Below, piece by piece: positions 16,480 to 24,376 of a stretch of DNA of 64,000 nucleotides. Where the stretch lies: contig JAFQOG010000028.1 in the NCBI GenBank assembly GCA_017420755.1, positions 62,001 to 126,000 of the forward strand. Direction: 5' to 3'. The position numbers were made by a program, and so were the translations under genes. The notes under the pieces were generated by a model that was not told where the DNA came from, ran no database searches, and saw only the letters and a list, made by a program, of their open reading frames with translations. This DNA is from Clostridia bacterium. GTDB lineage: Bacteria; Bacillota; Clostridia; Oscillospirales; CAG-272. The stretch's first letter is position 1, and each line of letters opens with the position of its first letter.

Positions 16480-17160
16480 TTAGTTATTTAATGATAGAAT
16501 GCGGTTTCTCTCCTCAACTAAGGCAACAAAATCCTTTGTTTTAGCTAAGATTGCGTCGGTGTCATCTGATTTGACAGCGCCCTCAAGCTCATAGTATTTA
16601 ACCTGCATTTGAGCCTCAATTGGCTTTGCCTCGCCACATGAACGAGAAGGGCTTGTGTGAACCAAATCATAAAGCGCTTCGATTTCCTTTTGCGCCTTTT
16701 TGTCACTTGGCTTAGCCATTAGCATTTTAATTTGAGAGGAAACAGATTTGATGTAAGCAATTTCGGCTTCATCCCTTGCCACATTTTCAGCGGTGGTGTC
16801 GTTTGCCAAAAGGTTAGCAATAAGCACGCCACCGTAAAGACCGAGAAGAATGAGCTGAACAACCAATGATGCAACGTATGAATCGGGAACTGAAATGATG
16901 AAAATCAAGCCAACGATAAATTCGATTACAAAATAAATGGTTGAAACATAGTAAAGGGAGAAGTTAAAGATTGCTGAAACAGAGCTCTTCTTTGCAAAAA
17001 GAGGTGTGATAAGAACCATAATGTAAGCAAGATGTATAAATATGTAGGCAATCCAAACGGATAAAGGACGGTCAAAGCCACCTGATACAAAAAATACGAT
17101 GTTGAATACAATTATGAAAATCAAATCTAAAATAATAGTAAGAAAACCTTTTTTTGACAT
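16480..17160 (-). CDS. unknown membrane protein with four helices and a cytosolic helical tail
   Basis: 226 residues. A GTG nine bases further up also opens the frame, but it falls inside the ribosome site GAGGTG, so ATG 17160 is taken. Hydrophobic stretches at about residues 5-27, 33-55, 63-87 and 92-117 suggest four membrane helices. A charged alpha-helical tail follows (about 120-226). It is the last gene of a five-gene operon with an SPFH-SHOCT protein and a zinc-ribbon protein. No family recognised. Confidence 0.8.
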   Translation of the reverse strand: MSKKGFLTIILDLIFIIVFNIVFFVSGGFDRPLSVWIAYIFIHLAYIMVLITPLFAKKSSVSAIFNFSLYYVSTIYFVIEFIVGLIFIISVPDSYVASLVVQLILLGLYGGVLIANLLANDTTAENVARDEAEIAYIKSVSSQIKMLMAKPSDKKAQKEIEALYDLVHTSPSRSCGEAKPIEAQMQVKYYELEGAVKSDDTDAILAKTKDFVALVEERNRILSLNN

Positions 17161-17170
17161 TTTAATCACC

Positions 17171-18256
17171 TCATAGCTGGCTTAAAATTTCAGCTTTTTT
17201 AGCATCATATTCTTCTTTGCTGATAAGCTCTGCTTCAAAAAGCTTCTTTAATTTAGCCAATTTTTCCATTGGGTCGTCAGTAGCTGGCGCTGGCTGAGCA
17301 GGAGCCTGCTGAGTGGGTGCGAAGGCTTGCTGTGACATATTGTTAAATGCACCAGCAGCGCCGAAGCCCATTCCAATTCCTGCGGAGGCAGCAGCAACAC
17401 CGCCTGCATCATTGTTAGCCAAATCCTTCATAATATAAGCGCTTTGAACACGATTCCAGTCATTTCCAAGAATATCAAGACCAGCCTTGTCAGCTTGATA
17501 GCCCTTAGTTCTTGTGATAAGGTCAATTTGAGCCTCATCAATTGTGTCGTACTTGGATGTGTCAATATCAAGACCAGCCAAGGAGAATTTCAAGCATTTA
17601 AGACCGTATTCTGACAAAATTTCATTGATAAATGGCTCGATTTTCTCGGAAAGCTCATCCATATAAGCGTCAATTCCGATAAGCTCTTGCTCAAGCGAAT
17701 TTAGAAACTTTGAAACAGCAGATTTAATCTTGCCTTGGAATTCAACAGCAAAGTACTGGTCAAGATCCTCTTGATATTGGTTGTTGTTTGCACCAACAAG
17801 CTTTTCTAAGAATTTAGCAGGATTCTCAACTGAAACCTTGTAAGCACCACGCACCTTAGCCTCGGTTCTGATTCCCCAAACCTTGTCACGGACAGGAATT
17901 GGTGTATCTGTGCCCCAACGGAGCTCACGGCTGGATGCTTTTCTAACAAAGTAAACAACACAGTTAAATGTGCTGATTCCACCAGTAAAAGCGTTTCTTA
18001 TACGGCTGATAAATGGATAGTTCTCGGTTGAGAGCTTGTATGTACCATTTTCAAAAACCTGATGTATTGTGCCACCCTTGACAAAGATAGCTTCTTCACC
18101 TGGCATAACAATCAAGGTTGAATTAGTGTTAAAATCTTCCTCAGGCTGACGCCAAATTAAAAGGTCGCCACCGCCTGAATTTTTAATAACGTCTGCCCAA
18201 TGCTTTTTGCCACCAACATAAGCAGACTCATTTGCGTTCTTTTTAAAAAGTCCCAT
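17171..18256 (-). CDS. SPFH-domain / YdjI-like protein with C-terminal SHOCT domain
   Basis: 361 residues. The N-terminal two thirds match the virion-core/YdjI-type SPFH family: WADVIKNSGGGDLLIWRQPE, LIVMPGEEAIFVKGG, LRWGTDTPIPVRD and a KVSVENPAKFLEKLVG helix region. A low-complexity Gly/Ala/Gln/Pro linker (about 280-330) leads to a SHOCT motif, EKLAKLKKLFEAELISKEEY, at the end. In Bacillus a YdjI homologue lies with a zinc-ribbon protein and a PspA relative in a membrane-stress operon. The present operon has the zinc-ribbon gene but no PspA. A membrane-stress or scaffold role is inferred. Confidence 0.85.
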   Translation of the reverse strand: MGLFKKNANESAYVGGKKHWADVIKNSGGGDLLIWRQPEEDFNTNSTLIVMPGEEAIFVKGGTIHQVFENGTYKLSTENYPFISRIRNAFTGGISTFNCVVYFVRKASSRELRWGTDTPIPVRDKVWGIRTEAKVRGAYKVSVENPAKFLEKLVGANNNQYQEDLDQYFAVEFQGKIKSAVSKFLNSLEQELIGIDAYMDELSEKIEPFINEILSEYGLKCLKFSLAGLDIDTSKYDTIDEAQIDLITRTKGYQADKAGLDILGNDWNRVQSAYIMKDLANNDAGGVAAASAGIGMGFGAAGAFNNMSQQAFAPTQQAPAQPAPATDDPMEKLAKLKKLFEAELISKEEYDAKKAEILSQL

Positions 18257-18295
18257 TTTATTAAGTCCCTTCTTTATTTAGGATGTAATTTCAAA

Positions 18296-18781
18296 TTACG
18301 GGTAATCTATTCTATATATAGTTCCGCGACATCTTTTAAACGCGCGAAAATATGTTTTTACAAGACCAACAATAAGTCCGTATTTTTCAATAGCCAAAAT
18401 AGCGTATTCAGAGCAGGTTGGCTTGAATAGGCAACGGCGTCTGACATGCTCGGGTGCGTAGCGCTGATATAGTCTAACACAACCGATTGCCGCAGGCTTC
18501 AGTAAAAAAACACCGACAATTAGGCAAACTATTGCAACGAAAATAAAGTTGAACCAAAATTCATTTTGATGTCGGAAATTCGCAAGTGATTCGGGCAGAA
18601 ACATAAAAATGCCAAGCCAAGAAAGAAAGCGCAGTAAAACAACAGCCATCAAAACGGATGATAGCAGATAAATACATACGCATATAATCGCCTTTAATAT
18701 ACTTGTATCAGGCCTTTCAAGAGGCCTTTTTAACACGTAATTTCTGGCAATTTCTTGTTCTTCTTGGCTTGGCATTTCCAT
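18296..18781 (-). CDS. YidD-like membrane insertion factor with N-terminal membrane extension
   Basis: 161 residues, about twice the usual YidD length. Residues 97-161 are YidD: AIGCVRLYQRYAP, RCLFKPTCSEYA, then IEKYGLIVGL and KRCRGTIY. YidD assists YidC-dependent insertion at the inner membrane. The first 95 residues are extra and hold two hydrophobic segments (about 28-62 and 74-96). ATG 18781 has GGAGG seven bases ahead; an upstream in-frame ATG at 18823 has none. It is third in the operon headed by the zinc-ribbon/TPR gene. Confidence 0.82.
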   Translation of the reverse strand: MEMPSQEEQEIARNYVLKRPLERPDTSILKAIICVCIYLLSSVLMAVVLLRFLSWLGIFMFLPESLANFRHQNEFWFNFIFVAIVCLIVGVFLLKPAAIGCVRLYQRYAPEHVRRRCLFKPTCSEYAILAIEKYGLIVGLVKTYFRAFKRCRGTIYRIDYP

Positions 18782-18839
18782 AATGTTTCCTCCACGGGTT
18801 GATTGGCTAATGGATTGCCACACAAATTAGCCAATAAAA

Positions 18840-19490
18840 TTAATAATTCTTTTTCTCTCTTAATTTAGCCTTCATTCCTTGAATTGCTCTGTCAGTATAG
18901 TCGTTTTGAACCATAGAGCAGGAAAGTCTTGCGTTTGGAACTGTTAGTGAGAATGCAGTGAAATCAACAGTCTTACGTTCAATTGAAACAGCGCCCATGC
19001 AGTTTGTTTTTGGAATTGCTCTTTCCTTAGTGTTGTACTCGGAATTGAAGTTTGTGATATCCTTGTAGAAATATTCTCTTGTTGACTCTTCCTTTGCGTC
19101 ACTTTCCATGTAGAACTTGTATTGGTAAACGTAAATTTGAGTATCTGAGAAGAAAATCCAGGTAATCTCGTAAGCTGAGCTTCTCCACAAGTCATCATTT
19201 CCTTTTTTAACAAGCACAGGATGGTCAGGACCATCTTCAAAATCAAAGCCCTCAAAGTGAACTGGATCGATTTCATTAATCTGTTCTGGGTCGATTGCCA
19301 AAACCTCGATGGCTCTTTGCTTGAAGTTAATGCTTCTTAGCTTTTCTTCAACCATTTGGTCGTAATCTGAGTCTTTCATAGTCTTAGAGAAGCATCCTCC
19401 ACCACCCATAAAATAGTCGATAACCTTCTTTTGTTCAGGGGTCTTTCCGTCCTTCATATTGGCAAGAACGGCCTTGTTTTCATTACTCAT
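18840..19490 (-). CDS. unknown cytosolic protein of the zinc-ribbon/SPFH operon
   Basis: 216 residues, no signal peptide or membrane segment. ATG 19490 follows GGAGG; the frame is open to 19601 but that part overlaps the upstream gene. Features are an acidic helical N-terminus (MSNENKAVL), a short glycine run FMGGGGCF near residue 30, and a beta-rich middle (EITWIFFSDTQIYVYQYKF) that could be a PH-like barrel. It ends in a basic helix. No family recognised. Confidence 0.75.
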   Translation of the reverse strand: MSNENKAVLANMKDGKTPEQKKVIDYFMGGGGCFSKTMKDSDYDQMVEEKLRSINFKQRAIEVLAIDPEQINEIDPVHFEGFDFEDGPDHPVLVKKGNDDLWRSSAYEITWIFFSDTQIYVYQYKFYMESDAKEESTREYFYKDITNFNSEYNTKERAIPKTNCMGAVSIERKTVDFTAFSLTVPNARLSCSMVQNDYTDRAIQGMKAKLREKKNY

Positions 19491-19542
19491 AATTGTTAAA
19501 TCCTCCAAAATAAATTTTAAAAGAGCATTGTGGCTTGTGCTC

Positions 19543-20139
19543 TTAGTTAAGCTGAGTTGGTTTTTCGGTTCCCAAAAGAGCGAACAGCTGTTGAACGTCA
19601 TATTCGGAATAACCGGCTTGGTTTGCGAAGCTCAAAGCCTCTTGATATGTTGGCGAGGTTTTGAAAAACTTCCTTGAATAATAATCATATTTTATGTATG
19701 CGAGCAGGTAGTAATAAATACCACGTGGCTCAATCATAAGAGCAGCATTTATATATTCCTCAATTTTGTCAATTTCAGGACGCATAAGCAGGAATGGCTT
19801 TTTGCCCTTCATCATAGCGATAGCACCGTAGAAAAATGTTTCGGAATTATCAAAATTATCTTCAACTGCCTTTGCAAAGGCGGCAATAGCATTATCGTAC
19901 ATTTTGAGCTTCAAATAGCACATAGCAATAGAGGTGTTTAGGTCCTTGTTGTCTGGGTTTTCAGCCAAAGCCTTTCTATATGCACCAGCCATTTTGTTGA
20001 TTTCAAGTGGTGACTTTGCTGAAATAGTATTAAATGTGGAAACAATGATTGGGTTATGACACCAATCGCATGTTTTTTGCGAGGTTGAAACCCTCGCACC
20101 ACAGCCGGGGCAGTTTAGCTCAATGATAGCTTGTGACAT
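19543..20139 (-). CDS. zinc-ribbon protein with TPR-like repeats
   Basis: 198 residues. The N-terminus has a zinc ribbon CPGCGA...CDWCHNP (residues 10-28). Residues about 48-190 are helical with TPR-like pairs such as AGAYRKALAENPDNKDLNTS and MCYLKLKMYDNAIAAFAKA. It is the first gene of the operon, with GGAGG before the ATG and a consensus promoter upstream. A zinc-ribbon partner is also found beside YdjI-type SPFH proteins in Bacillus, so an adaptor role for the SPFH protein is plausible. Confidence 0.82.
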   Translation of the reverse strand: MSQAIIELNCPGCGARVSTSQKTCDWCHNPIIVSTFNTISAKSPLEINKMAGAYRKALAENPDNKDLNTSIAMCYLKLKMYDNAIAAFAKAVEDNFDNSETFFYGAIAMMKGKKPFLLMRPEIDKIEEYINAALMIEPRGIYYYLLAYIKYDYYSRKFFKTSPTYQEALSFANQAGYSEYDVQQLFALLGTEKPTQLN

Positions 20140-20183
20140 TAGAATCCTCCAAATGATTTTGAGTGATATATTATTATACTTTA

Positions 20184-20212
20184 ATTATAGTTTAATTTAT
20201 TACTGATGTCAA
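20184..20212 (-). promoter_or_regulatory. consensus promoter of the zinc-ribbon/YidD/SPFH operon
   Basis: On the minus strand TTGACA (20207-20212) and TATAAT (20184-20189) are exactly 17 bp apart, a perfect sigma-A promoter. High constitutive expression is expected unless a regulator masks it. Confidence 0.9.
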
Positions 20213-20255
20213 GTAAGCGCTCGCAATTTTGGTACTATCGCACAAAAAGAGAAAC

Positions 20256-20283
20256 AAAAAGAGGCCCGTACGAGCCTCTTTTT
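20256..20283 (-). terminator. intrinsic terminator after the GH94 gene
   Basis: AAAAAGAGGC/GCCTCTTTTT stem with an 8-base loop, flanked by A and T runs on both sides. It lies 18 bp beyond the GH94 stop on the minus strand. Confidence 0.88.
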
Positions 20284-20300
20284 TGTGACATTTTATGATA

Positions 20301-22640
20301 TTATTTTACACAAACAACAACCTTGTGTGTCTTTCCGTCCTTGAAGTCCGGAACGATAACGCCGTCAATTGTTTTTCCATCAACAGTAATATCAAGTGCG
20401 TCAGCCTTGTATTTCTTTTCTGGATTGGAAATTGAAATTTCGTAGGTAGCGCCACGGAATTCACGAGTCATAGTAGCTGACTCAAATGGTAGATGTGGGT
20501 CAACAACAAGTCCCTCGTAGGTTGGACGAAGACCAACTAAGTAGTTTTCCATTGTATTTGTGTACCAAGCAACAGAGCCTGTAATCCAGCTATATTCCAT
20601 TTGGAACGCACTGTTTCTGTGCTCAGGTCCAAAATAGCAGTTAGAGAACATATATGGTAGGCACTTGTTCTTAATTTCGGTATTGTCGCCGATGATATAG
20701 CCAGGAGCAATCTTCTTAAAGAGCTCATAAGCAAGATCTGCCTTGCCGTATTTAAGAAGTCCTAAAATCATCCAAATATTTGTATGTGAGTAGATTGTAC
20801 CGTTTTCGCAAATGCCTGGCTCCATAGAGGAGATACGACCGATGGTTGGGTCGAATTCCTTATAGGAAGGTGTTAAGAGCAAGTAGCCAACAGGAGTTGC
20901 CATATGCTCGTTCATAGCGTTGATAATTGTGTTAGCTCTTTCCTCAGATGCAACACCAGAGATAAGTGACCAGCATTGTGGCTCCATGAACATTTTAGCG
21001 TATTTGTTTTCCTTTGAACCAAGCGGAGAGCCGTTGTCTGTGTAGCAGCGTCTGTACCATTCGCCGTCCCAAGCATTATCATTGATGGCAGTCTTTATAG
21101 CCTCACGACGTGCAAGATAGTTTTTCTCTTTTTCTGGCATACCAAGGAATTTAGCAAGCTCAGCCATTTCAAGTAGAGCTTGTGCATAAGCGATAGAGAG
21201 CCATACACTCTCACCGCGACCTTCCTTGCCAACACCGGTGAGTGAGTCATTCCAGTCACCAAACTTGATAAGAAGTAGGTTGTGCTCACCCTTGTTTGAC
21301 TCAAGGAAGTCAAGAGCTCTATCCATATGACCAAGAACAGTAGCCTCTCCCTCGTCTCTGAATGGGTAAACCTCATTTAAGAACTCAACATCGCCAGTCT
21401 CGCGTAGGTAAGCAGTAAGTGTAAACTCAAGCCAAAGAGCAGAGTCGGAGTAAGCCTTAGTGTCAACTGGGTTCCAGCCACGAACAGCCATACCACTTGA
21501 ATATTGATTTTGAATAGCTTCCTTCAAGATTTGCTTTGTTCTTTCATTTTTGAATGCAACAACGCCAAAGCCGTGTTGAACAATATCACGGTAGCCGTTG
21601 TAGCCCCAACGACACCAGGTAGCGCCAAAGTGTGTTGCGTGCTTGCCCCAGAAGTTGATTAGACGGTCAAAATGCTCGTCGTTTGTTGTTATATGGTTCT
21701 TATTATAAAGTGACTTGTAATAAGCCTTAGTAGCCTCGAAATATTCGTCTTGATTTGAGAGGTATTTTTCAGCCATTTTTATGCTATCGTCCTCACACTC
21801 GCCAGCACCAAGAAGAAGCGAAATATCCTTGTTCTCGCCTGCGTCAAGCTCAATGTCGAAGCGGAGAGAGCAGATTGTTGCGTTAGCAGATCCAATTGAT
21901 CCCTTGCTTTCGCCTGTGCGTACAACCTCAGGTGATGCGATTGTACCATATTCGCCGATAAATACGTTTTGGCAACCCTCGCTACCAGTGATTTTCTCGT
22001 CTGCAACCATAAATGCAGTTAGGTAGTTGTGAGGCTTGATAAATGGGTGCTTGTTCATATAGAATGTGTTTCTGTCAGCATCAAAGCGTGTGCCACGATA
22101 CATAGTGTCGCCGTAGCTGTCAAAGCCCCATTTGAATTTGAATTGGATTTGGCTATATGTAAAGATAGAGTAGGAGCGCTTTTTGCCTCCCTCGTTCTTT
22201 ACTGAAAGCTTCCAAATTTCACAAGCATCGTTTCCGGTTGGCACGAAAAGACGTAATTTTGCCATAGTGTCACAGGTTTTGTTTTCAACTATTGTATATC
22301 CAAGACCCTGTGTACATTTATAGCTTTGATATGGGTGGCAAACAGGCTCCCAGTTGAGGGTCCAAAATTCTCCGGTTTCATTGTCGCGAATGAAAACAAG
22401 ACGGTTGTAGAGGTGGTCCTTACCAAAAACGTCGTAGTCGCAGATACGACCAACGCCTGTGTAAAGCTGAATGCCCTCAGTGCCGTTAATTTGATAGTCA
22501 AAGCAACCAATACCCGTTTGATGAACGTTTGCATAGCAAGCATCGTTGAACAAGAAATTGTCAAACGGACGAGGTGTATTTGGAGATGTGATTATAAATT
22601 CATCTCCGCTTTCGTTAAAATAACCGTATTTATATTCCAT
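20301..22640 (-). CDS. GH94 glycoside phosphorylase (cellobiose/cellobionate phosphorylase-like)
   Basis: 779-residue intracellular inverting phosphorylase. The N-terminal sandwich domain starts MEYKYGYFNESGDEFIITSP with RPFDNFLFND. The (alpha/alpha)6 barrel shows GYRDIVQ, GMAVRGWNPVD, the catalytic Asp in KFGDWNDSLTGVG, GRGESVWLS and GICENGTIYSHTN. GH94 enzymes split beta-linked disaccharides with phosphate. Cellobiose, cellobionate, laminaribiose or chitobiose specificity cannot be separated by eye. It is the last gene of a Gld-type ABC operon, an unusual neighbour; the gap to the DUF4340 gene is only 17 bp. GGAAGG lies before the ATG. Confidence 0.88.
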   Translation of the reverse strand: MEYKYGYFNESGDEFIITSPNTPRPFDNFLFNDACYANVHQTGIGCFDYQINGTEGIQLYTGVGRICDYDVFGKDHLYNRLVFIRDNETGEFWTLNWEPVCHPYQSYKCTQGLGYTIVENKTCDTMAKLRLFVPTGNDACEIWKLSVKNEGGKKRSYSIFTYSQIQFKFKWGFDSYGDTMYRGTRFDADRNTFYMNKHPFIKPHNYLTAFMVADEKITGSEGCQNVFIGEYGTIASPEVVRTGESKGSIGSANATICSLRFDIELDAGENKDISLLLGAGECEDDSIKMAEKYLSNQDEYFEATKAYYKSLYNKNHITTNDEHFDRLINFWGKHATHFGATWCRWGYNGYRDIVQHGFGVVAFKNERTKQILKEAIQNQYSSGMAVRGWNPVDTKAYSDSALWLEFTLTAYLRETGDVEFLNEVYPFRDEGEATVLGHMDRALDFLESNKGEHNLLLIKFGDWNDSLTGVGKEGRGESVWLSIAYAQALLEMAELAKFLGMPEKEKNYLARREAIKTAINDNAWDGEWYRRCYTDNGSPLGSKENKYAKMFMEPQCWSLISGVASEERANTIINAMNEHMATPVGYLLLTPSYKEFDPTIGRISSMEPGICENGTIYSHTNIWMILGLLKYGKADLAYELFKKIAPGYIIGDNTEIKNKCLPYMFSNCYFGPEHRNSAFQMEYSWITGSVAWYTNTMENYLVGLRPTYEGLVVDPHLPFESATMTREFRGATYEISISNPEKKYKADALDITVDGKTIDGVIVPDFKDGKTHKVVVCVK

Positions 22641-22657
22641 AATAAAGGTCCTTCCTT

Positions 22658-24376
22658 TTATAATAATTCGTCATCAGGTGTTACCTTCTTGCCAGAAAGC
22701 AACGTATCAATAGCTACGCAAAGCTTACGTATATGGGTCATAGAATTGATGTAGCCATATGATGGCTCGTCCCATTTAACCGTTCCGTCCTCGGAAACGA
22801 TACCTTCCTCAGCCTTTTCAAATGCGTAATTAACATCCATTCTATAATAAGTGTATTTAACCACCTTTCCGTCATTTCTATACGCAGTTATAGAGTAGGC
22901 AATGTTCTCGTCCTTTTCATAAAGAGCAATGTCCTCATCCGTCATTGTATTGAAATCGTGGATAAATGGATAATTTAAGAAATAAATGTATAGGTTTCTG
23001 AACCAGTTTCTTTCGTATGCCCCTGCGCCATTGTTGTCCAAGAATTCAAGACCGGATTTTTCAGCCTTCACAAGTAAAACATCCTCATCCTTATCATAGA
23101 AAAGGTTGAAAATTTCCTCGTTAAAGGTTTTTTGGTCCTCGTCCTTGTAGGATTTTATTATAATCTTATTAAGACCAGGTCCGTTTGATTCTTTATCGTT
23201 GCAAAGACTTTCGTAAAAGCCTGTGGCGATAGAGGTCACATCTGTCCATTTTCTTAACGAATACTCGTCATCGCCAAGAAATGAAAGGGTATCCTTATTA
23301 ACCTGTACAATCATTTTTCTTTGGTGATATTTTGATAAAACATAATAGTATCCGTCAATCTCGCGGCTTATAAAGAGCTCAGGCTCTCTTTCCTTGTGCG
23401 ATGGACTTGCAAATGATGCGTTTTCAGCAAACTTAACATCTAAAAGAAACTTTTCGTCATCTGAGCTAAGACCATATTTTTTGAGTGTCTGCTCGTCGGG
23501 GTCAAGCGCTACTACGTCATTCCCTTGAAAATTAACATAAAGAGTAGAGAAAACCGAGTTAAGATAAGAGGTTGAAGCAAGCGTTGCTCTTTTTTTGCCT
23601 AAAATGCCATCGGCATAATTAGCCTTAAAATTAACAGCGGTTCCATCTCTTTCGTCAACATTTATCTTGACTAAGGAAGAAAGAGAATTGTTTTTCTCCA
23701 AATAAATCTCAAATGCATCTATACCAAGAAGGGCATAGGTTTCGTTTGCAAAAAAATCAGTAATGGCTGGGCTTAAATAAGAGGTGATAGGACGGAAAAC
23801 ATATTCACAAGCATCCTTACCAAACTTATATATGTGGTTTCGTCCCTCAATATAAGCACAGTATGTTCCACCTGATTCGTTTGCCGGTTTACCAATTCTT
23901 ACAGTATATGATTTTTCTTGACCATTGTCGTTATAGTATATTGTGTAGCCTGTTTTACAAGAGGAATCAACACCCCATTCTTTCATGTCAGCCTCTGACA
24001 CATTTCTTATAGGGGTCTTTGTTGTCGCTGTCGAAGCGTGCATTCGAAGCATTTCAAATGCAGATAAATTAAGTGGCACATCCTTATATTCCTCCATGCG
24101 CCAAACGTATTTAGCCGAGCCCTCATCCCAGACCTCGATGAATGTGAAATTGCCACTTTCGTTTCTTATTTCAAGCTTTAAAACATCATTGTGGTCGTCA
24201 ATCATCGGGTAGGCAAGGTGCGAAGCGTTTCCAAGTGAATCCTCGCCCGGCCAAACATCAAAAGCAGGCTCGTCCTCTGGCTCCTTTATTAGCTTAATTG
24301 CAAGAATTGTTCCAACAATTGCTAAAACCAATATAACAGCTAAAATGGAAAAAATAATTATATTTTTCTTGCTCAT
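22658..24376 (-). CDS. DUF4340-domain membrane-anchored protein
   Basis: 572 residues. One N-terminal membrane helix (about 5-29, IIIFSILAVILVLAIVGTIL) anchors a large extracytoplasmic beta-rich part. The length, position after a GldG gene and internal repeats of about 150 residues fit DUF4340 proteins that accompany Gld-type ABC transporters. Its ATG overlaps the GldG stop as ATGA, so translation is coupled. Function of the family is not established. Confidence 0.82.
   Translation of the reverse strand: MSKKNIIIFSILAVILVLAIVGTILAIKLIKEPEDEPAFDVWPGEDSLGNASHLAYPMIDDHNDVLKLEIRNESGNFTFIEVWDEGSAKYVWRMEEYKDVPLNLSAFEMLRMHASTATTKTPIRNVSEADMKEWGVDSSCKTGYTIYYNDNGQEKSYTVRIGKPANESGGTYCAYIEGRNHIYKFGKDACEYVFRPITSYLSPAITDFFANETYALLGIDAFEIYLEKNNSLSSLVKINVDERDGTAVNFKANYADGILGKKRATLASTSYLNSVFSTLYVNFQGNDVVALDPDEQTLKKYGLSSDDEKFLLDVKFAENASFASPSHKEREPELFISREIDGYYYVLSKYHQRKMIVQVNKDTLSFLGDDEYSLRKWTDVTSIATGFYESLCNDKESNGPGLNKIIIKSYKDEDQKTFNEEIFNLFYDKDEDVLLVKAEKSGLEFLDNNGAGAYERNWFRNLYIYFLNYPFIHDFNTMTDEDIALYEKDENIAYSITAYRNDGKVVKYTYYRMDVNYAFEKAEEGIVSEDGTVKWDEPSYGYINSMTHIRKLCVAIDTLLSGKKVTPDDELL

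Noticed and set aside
22326-22754. 142-codon plus-strand frame inside the GH94 and DUF4340 genes
   Set aside because: Antisense to two well-supported genes, with no ribosome site or family resemblance.
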